NCBI RefSeq assembly: GCF_932294415.1 | Contig: NC_065543.1 | Location: forward strand, 42,554,277-42,618,276 | Origin: Quercus robur | Lineage: Eukaryota; Streptophyta; Magnoliopsida; Fagales; Fagaceae | Length of the DNA stretch: 64,000 nt | Direction: 5' to 3' | Shown: positions 12,502-22,059 of the stretch, in pieces | Layout of the letters: each line of letters begins with the position of its first letter | How positions within the stretch are numbered: position 1 is the first letter of the stretch | Program-made: the position numbers and the translations under genes | The notes under the pieces: model-generated | The model's database searches: none | What the model was told of the DNA's origin: nothing | Seen by the model: only the letters and a program-made list of their open reading frames with translations

Positions 12502-12519
12502 GCAACCTACTCTGATACC
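12502..12519 (-). other. Primer-binding site (initiator-Met tRNA)
   Basis: On the minus strand TGGTATCAGAGTAGGTT lies three bases inside the LTR end (CCATCA). It matches the usual plant Copia primer-binding site complementary to the 3' end of initiator methionine tRNA. Confidence 0.85.
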
Positions 12520-12522
12520 ACT

Positions 12523-13375
12523 TGATGGTTTTTAGACCCCTTAAAAAACAATTGGATTAACCTAGTTAATTAGCCAAGTTGTTGCTTAGTCCAAATTCTA
12601 AATCTAGGTTATCACAATCAAATAATCATATCATGCAAAGCAGTGAAAAGATAAATAACACAAAGATATGATCACCTTGGAAACCAAATCGATAAAAACC
12701 TAGGAAGGATTTGACCTAGCTATCCTCAAGGTAAACTTGAATCCACTATCTTAAAAGAATCAAAGTTCATACAATAAGACTAATAAGCCCCCATACTCGA
12801 CTTCTTATTACTACCCACCAATAGAACTTACTGACACGACCACGTGCAAGCTCCGAATTCACGGACTCTTTCTTTCTTGGATTCACCACCAGATACAAGC
12901 ACACCCGCTTATGTTTTCTTTAAGCTTCAATGGCAGTAACTGAGTTGATCATCAAGGTGTAGATAACATCTCCTCCTTGAAAACCCTAAGTTTGTGTAAA
13001 GGAAAGCTCCTTTAGATCTCACAAGAGATTTACACAAACAGCAATATGAGCAACACTAAAACGTGGCTAGAGTTTCCTTTTATACTTAGGACAAATTAAA
13101 AAACCCTAAACGCTTTAAACAACTAGGGTTGAGTTGGAAATCTACAGAAAAACGCATTCTGCTCGAGATTCGATCGATGGAGCCTAAGCTTCGATTAATC
13201 GAGCCAGGTCGAAATGCACAGTAACTTCTGCATTGGCTCGATTCCAACTTTACATAAAATATACAACTTCGAGCAAGATTAAGACACTTCTAAACACATT
13301 GTTTTGATCATGGTTTGCTAACAATACACATTAGAGTTCTAAATACATAAATACCTAAGTCTTTAGAACCTAACA
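12523..13375 (-). mobile_element. 5' LTR, 853 bp
   Basis: On the minus strand it runs from TGTTAGGTTCTAAAG (13375) to AACCATCA (12523), giving TG...CA ends. It is bounded by the primer-binding site on one side and by GTTTC on the other. It contains a GATCGATGGAGCC-type stretch seen also in the spacer. Fragments of the same LTR lie at 2392-2504 and 6875-6964. Confidence 0.8.
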
Positions 13376-14084
13376 GTTTCAATTTTTGTATTCTGGGATT
13401 GTGGAGATGATATTGCCTGTGGTGGTATGGGTTTGGATGAAATTTGAATTTGAATTTGGTTTCATTAAAATAAATAAAGAAACAAATCTTCAGAGTAAAG
13501 CATAAGAATAAGTCAAAACAATTTTACCTTTTTTATCTTTCAGGTTTTTGTCTTTTTAAAATTGGTAGATTTTTATCTTTCAGAATTTTTTACATGCTCT
13601 TTTGATATTTTCATATTTGGATATGTTGTCTTTAAGTTGGATTGTTTGGTTTGCAATTATTGCTAAAATTGATTAGGCGAAAAGATGCTCATAGTGCGGC
13701 TCTCAACTTATTTTTTAAGGTATTGGAGGATTATATTGAGTAAATTTGAAAGATATATTCGGAATTTGTTTACAAAGTTTAGTGAATGATAACTTTAATG
13801 GCTATTCATAATAATTCCTAAAAATTTTAAGGGTTCCAAGATTTTCTTTTCATTTCTTTTGTGGTTATTCTTGATTTTTTTTCTTTTCTTTTTGGTTGTG
13901 AAGTTTGGAACTTTAACTTGTTCACACTGTTTGAAAGTATTTTTATTGTTGTTCAAAGCAAAAATTTGCCAACTAAATGCATATTCTCAATTGATTGTTT
14001 TTTCGGTTGAATACTGGGATTTCTTTATTGTACTTGTGATATGATTGTGTATGAGATGTGTGTGTTGTTCTTTAAGATGGCTAC

Positions 14085-15791
14085 GGAGTTGAACATGGGA
14101 TGCCAATTGTGAGGATCTGTTGTGTGACTTCGTATTTTCTCACTATGTGCTTGGGAATTTGCGTCCTTATTTTGCCAATGCGCAAGTGTGGAAGCAGATC
14201 ACAGGCACTCTTAATGCCCGCATGGGGAAGGCCTTTACCATGAGGCAGGTGATTACGAAGTAGAAGCATATTCGACAAAGGTATCACAGAGTGATGGGGG
14301 TCCCTAAGTATGCTCATCGGGCCTACATTTCCCTCGTGGCCTCTCCTGACTGATTGTCTAATGACTCGCCTCAGTAAGAGATGGATGTGTAGTCGAAGAA
14401 ATTTAGTGCATGTCCCTTTTGATATACAACTGACATATTATGTTCCCATTATGTTCAGTAGCATACTTTCTTATGGATTACCATGTACTTAACCATGCAC
14501 TAACCTAGTTGTATTTGTGACCACTTATTCAGTTTACTAACTCATTACTTCGATCTTCCATCTTCGTATATTTGATCACATTGTATATGTGGTAAACCTC
14601 GATGAAGGATTTATATATTACCACTATTTCTTACATTTTGTGCATGCTTTTTCTTATCTATGTTGATTTAACTGTGAAATATTTTTCATTTTTTGGACCC
14701 CTAAAACTTACATGGCACATGAATCCTATAGTCCTATTAATCAATTCTTAAAATTATTATCTGTTATGAGCTTACCACGTGAGATATTTCAAATAGATGG
14801 CACATGAATCACAAGAGGCGGATGAGAAAATGTGGCCTAACATATTTTTATTGAGATCATGTTGAAAGAACAACTTAAAGGTAACATGCCAAATGATGTG
14901 TTCAAGGGTCCTACATGGGCATCAATTACAGCTGAACTTAACCATTGGACTGGGAAAGGCCTTCTCTCTAAGCAAGTTGTTTAGAAGCACAATAGGCGCT
15001 AACTGAAACAACACAAGTGGAGCCAGTTGCTAAGACACACAGGGTTGGGGTAGGACAAGCAGACCCAAACAGTGACTTGTCTTGATGAAGTGTGGTAGAA
15101 TGTGATTGCGGTATGTTTACTATTGTTTATTATTTATATAACTTATTGTAATTATTTATTTATGCAATTTTCCTCCAAGTTGGTAATATATGAACTGGTG
15201 CGCTTTTTTTTATTTTTTTATTTAGGTATATCAATTATTGCCCTTATTTATTTATGCAAGTTTCCTCCAAGTTGGTGATATATGAACGGCTGTGTTTAGT
15301 GTGCTAATGTTTCTAAGGACATTGTAGGGCAATCATGGTGCAGCTAACTTAAGGAAACAGGGATGCCCAGACTACCCATCATTGCAGCAGTTGTTTGCCC
15401 CTAGTACTGCGATTGGGAACCGGCAGATCTCCTCAAACACTCCTCCCCTGAATAGTGACGAGGAGCGTGCCCTAGAGGAAGAGCTTGTCAATGCCAATGC
15501 CAATGCCGATGCAAGTGCACCCACCCATCTAGATGACAAGTGTTACACCCCTAACTTTGAGAGTTTCCTGTAAATTGTGGAGGATGCTGAGGTTGAGGAG
15601 GTAACCCAATAGGTGGGAAAACGTCCTATGCAAGACGTAAATGGCAAGGGTAAGAAGGTCTCGAAGAAAGGGGATAGGGTAAGTGACATGACTATGGTCT
15701 TAAAAGAGTACACCGCAATGACAAAGGAGAGGATTAGTGGTAAACTCGGCAAGTCCAGCAGTTCATCTGAGCAATTCACTCAATCCAGTGT
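14085..15791 (+). pseudogene. Harbinger ORF1, Myb/SANT-like protein, 5' part
   Basis: Two decayed Myb_DNA-bind_3-like repeats are visible: around 14140-14300 (FANAQVWKQITGTLNARMGK and RQRYHRVMG) and around 14830-15035 (FKGPTWASITAELNHWTGKG). They are followed by a linker at 15360-15790 with the acidic run NSDEERALEEELVNANANAD and a basic KGKKVSKKGDR segment. These are the parts of LIMYB-like and Harbinger ORF1 proteins, which bind DNA and assist the transposase. Several stops and frame changes are present (for example TAG after ITK near 14261, and TAA after ESFL near 15571), so it cannot make a full protein. Confidence 0.65.
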
Positions 15792-16549
15792 TGTAAAATG
15801 TACTCCCCCTTAGATCGAGGGTTTTACATGGAGTTGCCACTTATTTAATTTAAAAGGAAAAATAAGAAAACCTTCAATAAAAAAAATATTTTTGTTGTAT
15901 TAATGTATATGACAATTTACATCAAATTTTGTAACAAAAATTTACAATGCCTTTTTATCCTAGATACAATCTAAGAAAAGTAAATTACATTGCTTTATTT
16001 CCTACTTACATTCTTAAAAAAAAAAAAAAAAAAAAAAAAGGAAGTAAAATTGTATGTACAAGAGCATAGTCTAGTACTCTTGATCTTGGTTCGGAGGCTA
16101 ATTTATGAGATGGGAAGGGGTTAAGCATCCATCTCACCCGGTAAAACCGGTCTCCTAGGTTAAGGTGGCCAATGTCATGTCATGTCAAACAAATACAAAG
16201 AATATGTCATATAAACATGTAATTTTAGTGAAACTTGTTAGATAAAAATTTTAATGTAAAAAAAAAAATGAAGGTAATGACATGTTCATCCAAGAGATCA
16301 ATATAAACAAAGAATTCCTAGCTTAGACATGTTCATCTAAGGATGTGAAGGAAAAAACAAAGTTGTCATGTTATTTGTCATCAACATAATTGCAAAGAGA
16401 AACAAATAAAAATAATACATTTAAGCATATTTGATCATCCAAGCAATTATGAAAAGAAGTAAAGAAAAATCCCTTAGACATGTTTATCTAGAGAAAATCA
16501 AAATACTTTCACATATTTGTTCAAGCATTTTAAAAAAGTAAAATAACTA

Positions 16550-16760
16550 CCTAGACACGTCATCTAAGTATTCAAGAGAAATTTGTGCTTTAACCTAGAA
16601 GTATTCATCTAAGCATTCGAGAGAAAGTTGTGCTATAATCTAGAAGTGTTCATCTAAGTATTCTAGAGAAAACTATGTATTAGCCTAGAAGTGTTCATCT
16701 AAGCATTTAAGAGAAAATTATGTATTACCTAGAAATGTTCATCTAAGCATGTAAGAGAAA
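16550..16760. repeat. ~55-bp tandem array
   Basis: Four or five degenerate units share the phrases CTAGAAGTGTTCATCTAAG and AAGAGAAAA. They lie within the LTR-like insertion. Confidence 0.7.
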
Positions 16761-17149
16761 ATCAATAAGACATATAGGCACGTTCATCCAAGGGTAGCAT
16801 AAATGAAGTGAATAATGATTTGTAAGCATTTATTCTAGCATGTATAAAAATTAAAGAACACAATTAACTACTTACCAGCATAAATTAAAAGGGAGAAGTG
16901 ATCACTTAAAGGGTTAGGGAGAAAACAAGGAAGTACTAAACTACAACCAAAGTAAAAACAATGGTTGCTCAACAGCTTTTCTTTTTTGCTTTCTCATTAG
17001 ATCTCTAGAGGGAATTCGGGGTCCAGAAAATGGAAGAGCTTTTCTCTATTTATAGGGGAAGGGATGGCTTAGCTTTAAAGCTAAATTATTAGCTTTCTTC
17101 TAAAGCTAAGGGAGGAGATAACCTGTTTAAATGAGCTGGAACAGATTTG

Positions 17150-17760
17150 GTGTTGACCCCCATTCAAATTTTGAAATGATGCTGCACCTTCTTCATATTT
17201 TGGCTATAATTTTCCGCTCAAAATTCCAATTGTTTCAAGATGGGTGTTTTTTGAAAGGAAATTCAATTATCTAAAACGTTTTATGAAATAGAGAAAGCCA
17301 AATTTCAACGTTATCCATGCCAAAAATGTGTTTCAAATTGCTACTGAAAATGGTAACGTCTTTTGAGCATTTTTGAATTTTTTTCACAGGATGTATCTGT
17401 TTCTTTATCCAATTTATTTTTCAAAAATCTTTCTTCTGAAGCAAAGGGAAAGGATAATTCTATTAGATAGGCTTGAACAGATTTGATGTTGATCCCCATT
17501 TGAAATTTTGAGAGAAAATTGAAGAAAATGCTGAATTTGTGTTATCTTCTGCACCTGTTTCGTATTTTGGCCATAACTTGCTGCTCAAAATTCCAACTGA
17601 TTTGGGATTGATGTTTTTTGAAAGGAAATTTAAGTCTCTACAACTTTTACAGAAATAGAGAAATCCAAATTTCAACGTTTTTCTAGCCAAAAATGCGATT
17701 CAAGTTGCTGCTGAAGATAATGACGTTTTTTGAGCATTTTTCTGTTTTTTTTTTTTAATT
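17150..17760. repeat. ~330-bp direct duplication
   Basis: Two adjacent units share TTGAAAGGAAATT, AAATTTCAACGTT and TTTTGAGCATTTT in the same order. They are clearly diverged. They lie inside the LTR-like insertion. Confidence 0.7.
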
Positions 17761-18098
17761 TTTCATGGATCATATCTCCAAAAATATTTTTAAAAGAGCA
17801 GATAAGATGCCATAAAGAAAAACATTTTTTATTATTTCTTTTTTTAAAAAATGAAATAAAATGAAATCCAATCAAAAATCACACTTAATTAATTTTAAAT
17901 TAGTTCTTGTGATTAGGCTCATCGTATAGGCGAGCCATGGTCATTGAAAATTGTTTGTATGATAACTTTTGATTAGATGGTCCGATCAAAATGCATGACA
18001 TACCATTATGATCATTAGAACATCGGGATTTGTTTTGTATCACAAGTCTAAAGATCTACCGGTTGGTTAAATGCAAGTTGTAAAATTGGGTGTCTACA

Positions 18099-18293
18099 GG
18101 CGTAGGGAGTGATCCTTGTTTACTTGGCAATGCAATTGAGCTGTTGAATGAGTATGAGGATCTAAGTAACAAGGCCTATGTCAAGATCTCAAAGGTTTTG
18201 TAGCAAAAGGATAATAGAGTGGTGTTTATGGGTATGCTGGAGCATAGGAGGAAGACTTGGATCGAGGACATTCTAAACCCAGAGGAGGATTGA
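18099..18293 (+). pseudogene. Harbinger ORF1, 3' part
   Basis: Continuation of the Myb-like ORF1 after the insertion: GSDPCLLGNAIELLNEYEDL, then an in-frame TAG near 18201, then VVFMGMLEHRRKTWIEDIL and a TGA at 18291. This is the conserved C-terminal tail of the plant Harbinger ORF1/LIMYB-like family. Confidence 0.6.
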
Positions 18294-18812
18294 AAGATTT
18301 ACACGCTTATTATTTAATACTTAGATGTAGTTGTGTTTGGCTAGTTGGGAGACTAGTATTGCATTACGTCTAAGCTATTTGATTTTTACATACTATGGAT
18401 TCAGCTTGTTCTATTTACTTGTTATTGTTTTGTCTGGATAATACGAAGGTTTATGTTATTTACGAACTTGGGATGTTTGTATGGTTTGTGTTATATTATG
18501 CTATGCATTTGGATTTTGGGTTTGTTGATTTTTATACGTTTATAATGGTGACTGTTGAATTAGGTGTTTATATTATACATTTATATTATGCTATTTACTT
18601 GTTTTAATTATTTTTCATTGTCTTATTATAATCTATGATTGATGTTATTAGTTGGACTATTTGATAGGTTTCTATTTCCTATATTGATGGTCTCATCACT
18701 TTATTGGATTACAAGCTGAGGTGTAGACTGTTAAGAATAACATATTTACTTCTATATCTCTCTTTACATAACCTACCTAAATAGTGTGTTTGTGTTAATG
18801 TGTAAGTCACTT
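18294..18812. other. Spacer between Harbinger ORF1 and transposase
   Basis: T-rich noncoding sequence between two same-strand ORFs of one transposon. A short open frame at 18395-18607 is hydrophobic and T-driven, and I do not support it as a gene. Confidence 0.5.
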
Positions 18813-20297
18813 ATGGCGTCCAGAAATGACCGATCACATGCGTTCCAAGAGTATGACTTCGATGATGCATACTTCAACGACGTTGGTTCCAACAATTTCT
18901 GTGAAGATAATGATGATGAATGGACCAATTCAAAGTCCAAACGTGAAGAAGAAGCGGAGTTTAATTTAGTGAATCCTATAGTCGAGGAGATGTATGTGTA
19001 CATGCAGCAACATTATGATAAACAACCAATGCGAACAAGTACGTTGATCGGTAGGGCGTATATGGATGAGGTCACTGAAGGTAATCCAGCTAAGTGTTAC
19101 GAGATGTTTCGTATGACACCTGAGTTATTGTTACATTTAGCGGACGAGTTGGCTCAACATGGCTACTTGAGGGACAGACAGGGTGGGGTGAATGCCACTC
19201 AGGCCGTGGCCATGTTATTGTTTATACTTAGACACAACACCCACTATAGATGTGTTGCAGAGAGGTTTTAGTACTCAACAGAAACCGTGTGTCGGCATTT
19301 TCGTAAGGCATTGCGGGCTGTCCACTACTACACGAAGCATTTAATTAAACCTGATCATAATGTCATGGGCCTCCTCGAACATCTTCAAGTGAACAAGTAC
19401 TGGCCATGGTTTGAGATACAAAACATTCCCTTGCTTAATTAACTTCGCATAACAGTAAAATAACATGATATTTGATATGTGATTGCTAAGATTAATGAAA
19501 ACTTTCATGTGTAGAGATGTGTAGGAGCAATTGATGGAACGCACATGAGTGCTTGACCTCCTGCAAATGCGACTCAAGAACACAGGGACCGCAAGAGCCT
19601 TATAACAACTAATATGCTATGTGTGTGTAACATGGACATGCAGTTCACATTTGTCCATGCTGGGTGGGAGGGCAGTGTGAATGACTCAAGGATTTTCAAG
19701 GAAGCGATCAATGATCGGAAGCAAGGATTCCCATGGCCACTAACAGGTACTATCCATTACTGTGACTTTAACTAAAGTTATTTTATCCTCCATTGTAAGT
19801 AGTATGTTTATGAACAACTTAATTGTGTTCTGGTTGGTTGTGTGTGTGTAGGGTTGTATTTCTTGGTGGATTTGGGCCTAACAATTGGCACTAGTTTTCT
19901 CCCCCCTCACAAGTCAACTAGGTACCATGCTCAAGAATTCTGCTCAAGTAGTAGACGGATAACATCGAAGAAAGAGTTGTACAATTACAGGCACTTGTCC
20001 TTGTGGATGGTTGTTGAGCGGTATTTTGGAGTGCTGAAGGCCCGTTTCCCCATTCTGAATTTAATGCCAAACTTCAAGCTAATTAAGCAGCGTTACGTCA
20101 TTGTTGTGTATTGTGCTCTACACAATTTCATACGCATGAACAATTGGAGTGATAAATTGTTCAGAACAATATGGGAGAGTGTTGGCGAAGGTAGTGCGAC
20201 CAATAGCGATGACAGTGGTGATGCTGACCATTTACTTTGCTGCAATTTAGATGCTATGTCTTTACAGCGTAATTGTTTTGAAACTACTTTATGTTAA
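18813..20297 (+). pseudogene. PIF/Harbinger transposase (DDE_Tnp_4), decayed
   Basis: Start chosen at MASRNDRSHAFQEYDFDDAY. Exon 1 includes an HTH-like helical region (YEMFRMTPELLLHLADELA, TQAVAMLLFILRHNTHYRCV). After an in-frame TAG near 19269, where the family has Gln, the frame resumes with YSTETVCRHFRKALRAV. Exon 2 (about 19515-19746) has GAIDGTHM with the first catalytic Asp and GSVNDSRIF with the second. Intron 2 (19747-19851) is GT-AG. Exon 3 has LSLWMVVERYFGVLKARFPI with the catalytic Glu. A TGA near 19556 lies where Trp is usual. So the DDE residues survive but at least two stops break the frame, and the splice donor of intron 1 looks lost. Confidence 0.82.
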
Positions 20298-20660
20298 GGA
20301 AATATTTCTTCACGTAGGCAGAGGTAGAACTTAGTTAAACTTGTAACGTTACTGCACTATTTTGGAATGACATGACAACATACAGATATGTTCTTGGCAT
20401 AATTATGGAACGTAATTCGAATGTATCAATTATTATAATTATGTAACGTAGCGTGGAGATGTATGCGCAAGTGTGAGATGCATAAAGTAGTTCACCATAA
20501 AAAAAAAATAAAAAAAAAACTCATAAAAAAGAAATGCTAACACACGTGATCAGTAATGTACAGAACAAACTTCAACCCGTGTGTTATATCACCCTGTAAA
20601 ATATATAGGAACTCAAAACAGTAATCATTAATGTAAATAACACACGTGACCGTAAATGGG

Positions 20661-21239
20661 TCATGGCAGATACAGCTGCGTATGGTCATGGCCCCCAAAA
20701 ATAGTAGAGAATACAAAATAAACTCCAACTACAATCCAAGACAAAAGTAAAGCTAACCTATACTTGTAGACCTTGTCTTCAACAATTCGGAGTGCGAGCT
20801 TAGTTTTTTCAGCCTTGCGCTTTGCTATCCTTTCCCGCTCCCGTGCTTCTGCTTCCCTTGCATGAGCCTCATCCCTTTCATTTCCTGTAGCCGCTGCCTC
20901 GGCCTTATATCTCGTAAACCTTTCACGGACAAGTGGTGCTGTTGCACTGTCACGTGGGCATGTGTTCTTGTCCAACCATTTGAAGAACTTACATGCCTGA
21001 TCGGAAACCTACATACAACATTGAAGGCATATATATGATGGTCAACAAAGATGGTAAGAAAATGACAAGTCAAATATGTAACGACACTAAAATCATTTAA
21101 TATTATCCGGCGACCACTGCTGACATCCATAGAACCTCCTACCGAAATTACGGAAAGATAGGGACGTCCTTTCCACACACTGATCCATATCGCACATATG
21201 GCAGCTAGAAGTGGACTCATAAGTAGTGGCAGAAGACAT
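20661..21239 (-). CDS. GRF-type zinc-finger protein with coiled coil and C-terminal membrane segment
   Basis: Two exons are proposed. Exon 1 starts at ATG 21239-21237 (MSSATTYESTSSCHMC) and carries the first half of a GRF-like finger: CHMC, TSLSFRNFGRRFYGC. Exon 2 begins at 21008 after a GTATGTAG acceptor and reads VSDQACKFFKWLDK, the second half (C-x-FF-x-W). An Ala/Glu/Arg-rich helix follows (EAHAREAEARERERIAKRKA), then a hydrophobic segment LLLSWIVVGVYFVFSTIFGG and a TGA stop at 20663-20661. Plants have many such small proteins (At4g04775-like), often in transposon-rich DNA; their function is unknown. The exon 1 donor is not resolved. It converges on the Harbinger transposase. It may be a real gene or a transposon passenger. 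Confidence 0.5.
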
Positions 21240-21570
21240 TCCACTACTGAAGAGTGTAACAAAAAAGGAAAGAATAGAAACCTAATTCATAGTATGAAGA
21301 GTGTAACAAAAAAGGAAAGAGATTGAAAGAACTCGTACAATAAGTCCAATAAGGAATACCCTAACTCATCCAAAAAGCAACCTAATATACCAAGAAAATC
21401 CAACTACTGATAAATTTAGCAAACTCATTAGTTGCTCAGGTGCTCAATAAAGTTTGATCAATAATGCCCACTTTCTCACATGATGCTAGATGTGTTATCC
21501 TATATATACACTTGTTTCCCCTAATTATTTTAGTTTCAGCAAGATAGGAACTTAAAATGTATTTAAAGAA
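21240..21570. other. No gene seen
   Basis: Upstream region of the GRF-finger gene. A short direct repeat (AGTGTAACAAAAAAGGAAAG) occurs at 21251 and 21299. No promoter element can be called with confidence. Confidence 0.4.
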
Positions 21571-21594
21571 AACTAGTTCTAAAAATACCTTGAA

Positions 21595-21870
21595 GGGATG
21601 CTACCCATAGCAGTCATCCAATCATAGAAAGAACTCATAAAATGAGTTTGGTAACAAGATTAGGATGTTCCCACTCCATCAAATGTTCTATTGTTCCTCT
21701 CTCACTGACACACAACTGAAAAGCCTTCTAGATTTTTTTACTCCAATGGCAATGATATCTTCATTGCCAACAATCTAACATCTGAATCAGAGTCTTCAGC
21801 ACCACAAGAGATATCCCAAATAACGCAGACACAAAAGACCATATATCTATCACCACCAAACAATGAAGCA
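21595..21870 (-). mobile_element. LINE ORF2 3'-tail remnant
   Basis: On the minus strand, pieces in shifting frames resemble the C-terminal zinc-binding tail of plant LINE reverse transcriptases: WSFVSALFGISLVV, then a ...HCHWSKKI stretch, then ERNNRTFDGV and MSSFYDWMTAMGSI. The order matches the family (LFG-x-W, W-x-x-P, ERN-x-R-x-F, then a short helix). Several stops and shifts are present. The rest of the LINE is not recognisable. Confidence 0.45.
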
Positions 21871-22059
21871 AAAGGAAATTAACTGACTTCCCAGTATTCT
21901 TACATATATAACACCAATAAATAACCATATTATTTTATTTCAGAAACTACAGGCACTGTTAAAATTTTGCTCAGTGCTGCTATCAAGTGAAGAAAACAAC
22001 CTATTGTGGTACCTTAGAACTCCAGGTTTGCCAAAGAAATGGGGCTCCGGTAGACAAAG

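Larger units (their letters stand above)
6875..13375 (-). mobile_element. Gag-bearing, pol-less LTR element (TR-GAG type)
   Basis: Fossil element read on the minus strand. It has a full 5' LTR (12523-13375), a primer-binding site matching initiator-Met tRNA, a gag region with a CCHC knuckle (10622-12470), a long noncoding spacer, a passenger ORF (7490-8555), a purine tract and a 90-bp remnant of the 3' LTR (6875-6964). I see no protease, integrase, reverse transcriptase or RNase H, so it would have depended on another element. Gag is Copia-like. It is broken, with a few breaks in gag, several in the passenger ORF and most of the 3' LTR missing. Confidence 0.75.
15792..18098. mobile_element. 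LTR-like insertion (about 2.3 kb) in Harbinger ORF1
   Basis: A noncoding block interrupts ORF1: the flanking reading frames (FTQSS before, GSDPCLLGNAIELL after) belong to one protein family. The ends are TGTAAAATG and GTGTCTACA, TG...CA with a TGTA/TACA inverted repeat. The flanking pentamers AGTGT and GGCGT could be a decayed target duplication. It has the composition of a long LTR (solo LTR, or a large non-coding LTR element). Inside are tandem arrays of about 55 bp (16550-16760, CATCTAAGCATT units) and a duplicated block of about 330 bp (17150-17440 and 17480-17760). Confidence 0.6.
13376..20300 (+). mobile_element. Decayed PIF/Harbinger DNA transposon
   Basis: The arrangement is that of a plant PIF/Harbinger element: an ORF1 with Myb/SANT-like domains (about 14085-18293) followed on the same strand by a DDE transposase (18813-20297). 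The left end is lost against the LTR element at 13375. I could not place the right terminal repeat with certainty; the GGGCCTGTTTGG-type end at 24912 may or may not belong to it. ORF1 is split by a 2.3-kb LTR-like insertion. Confidence 0.7.
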
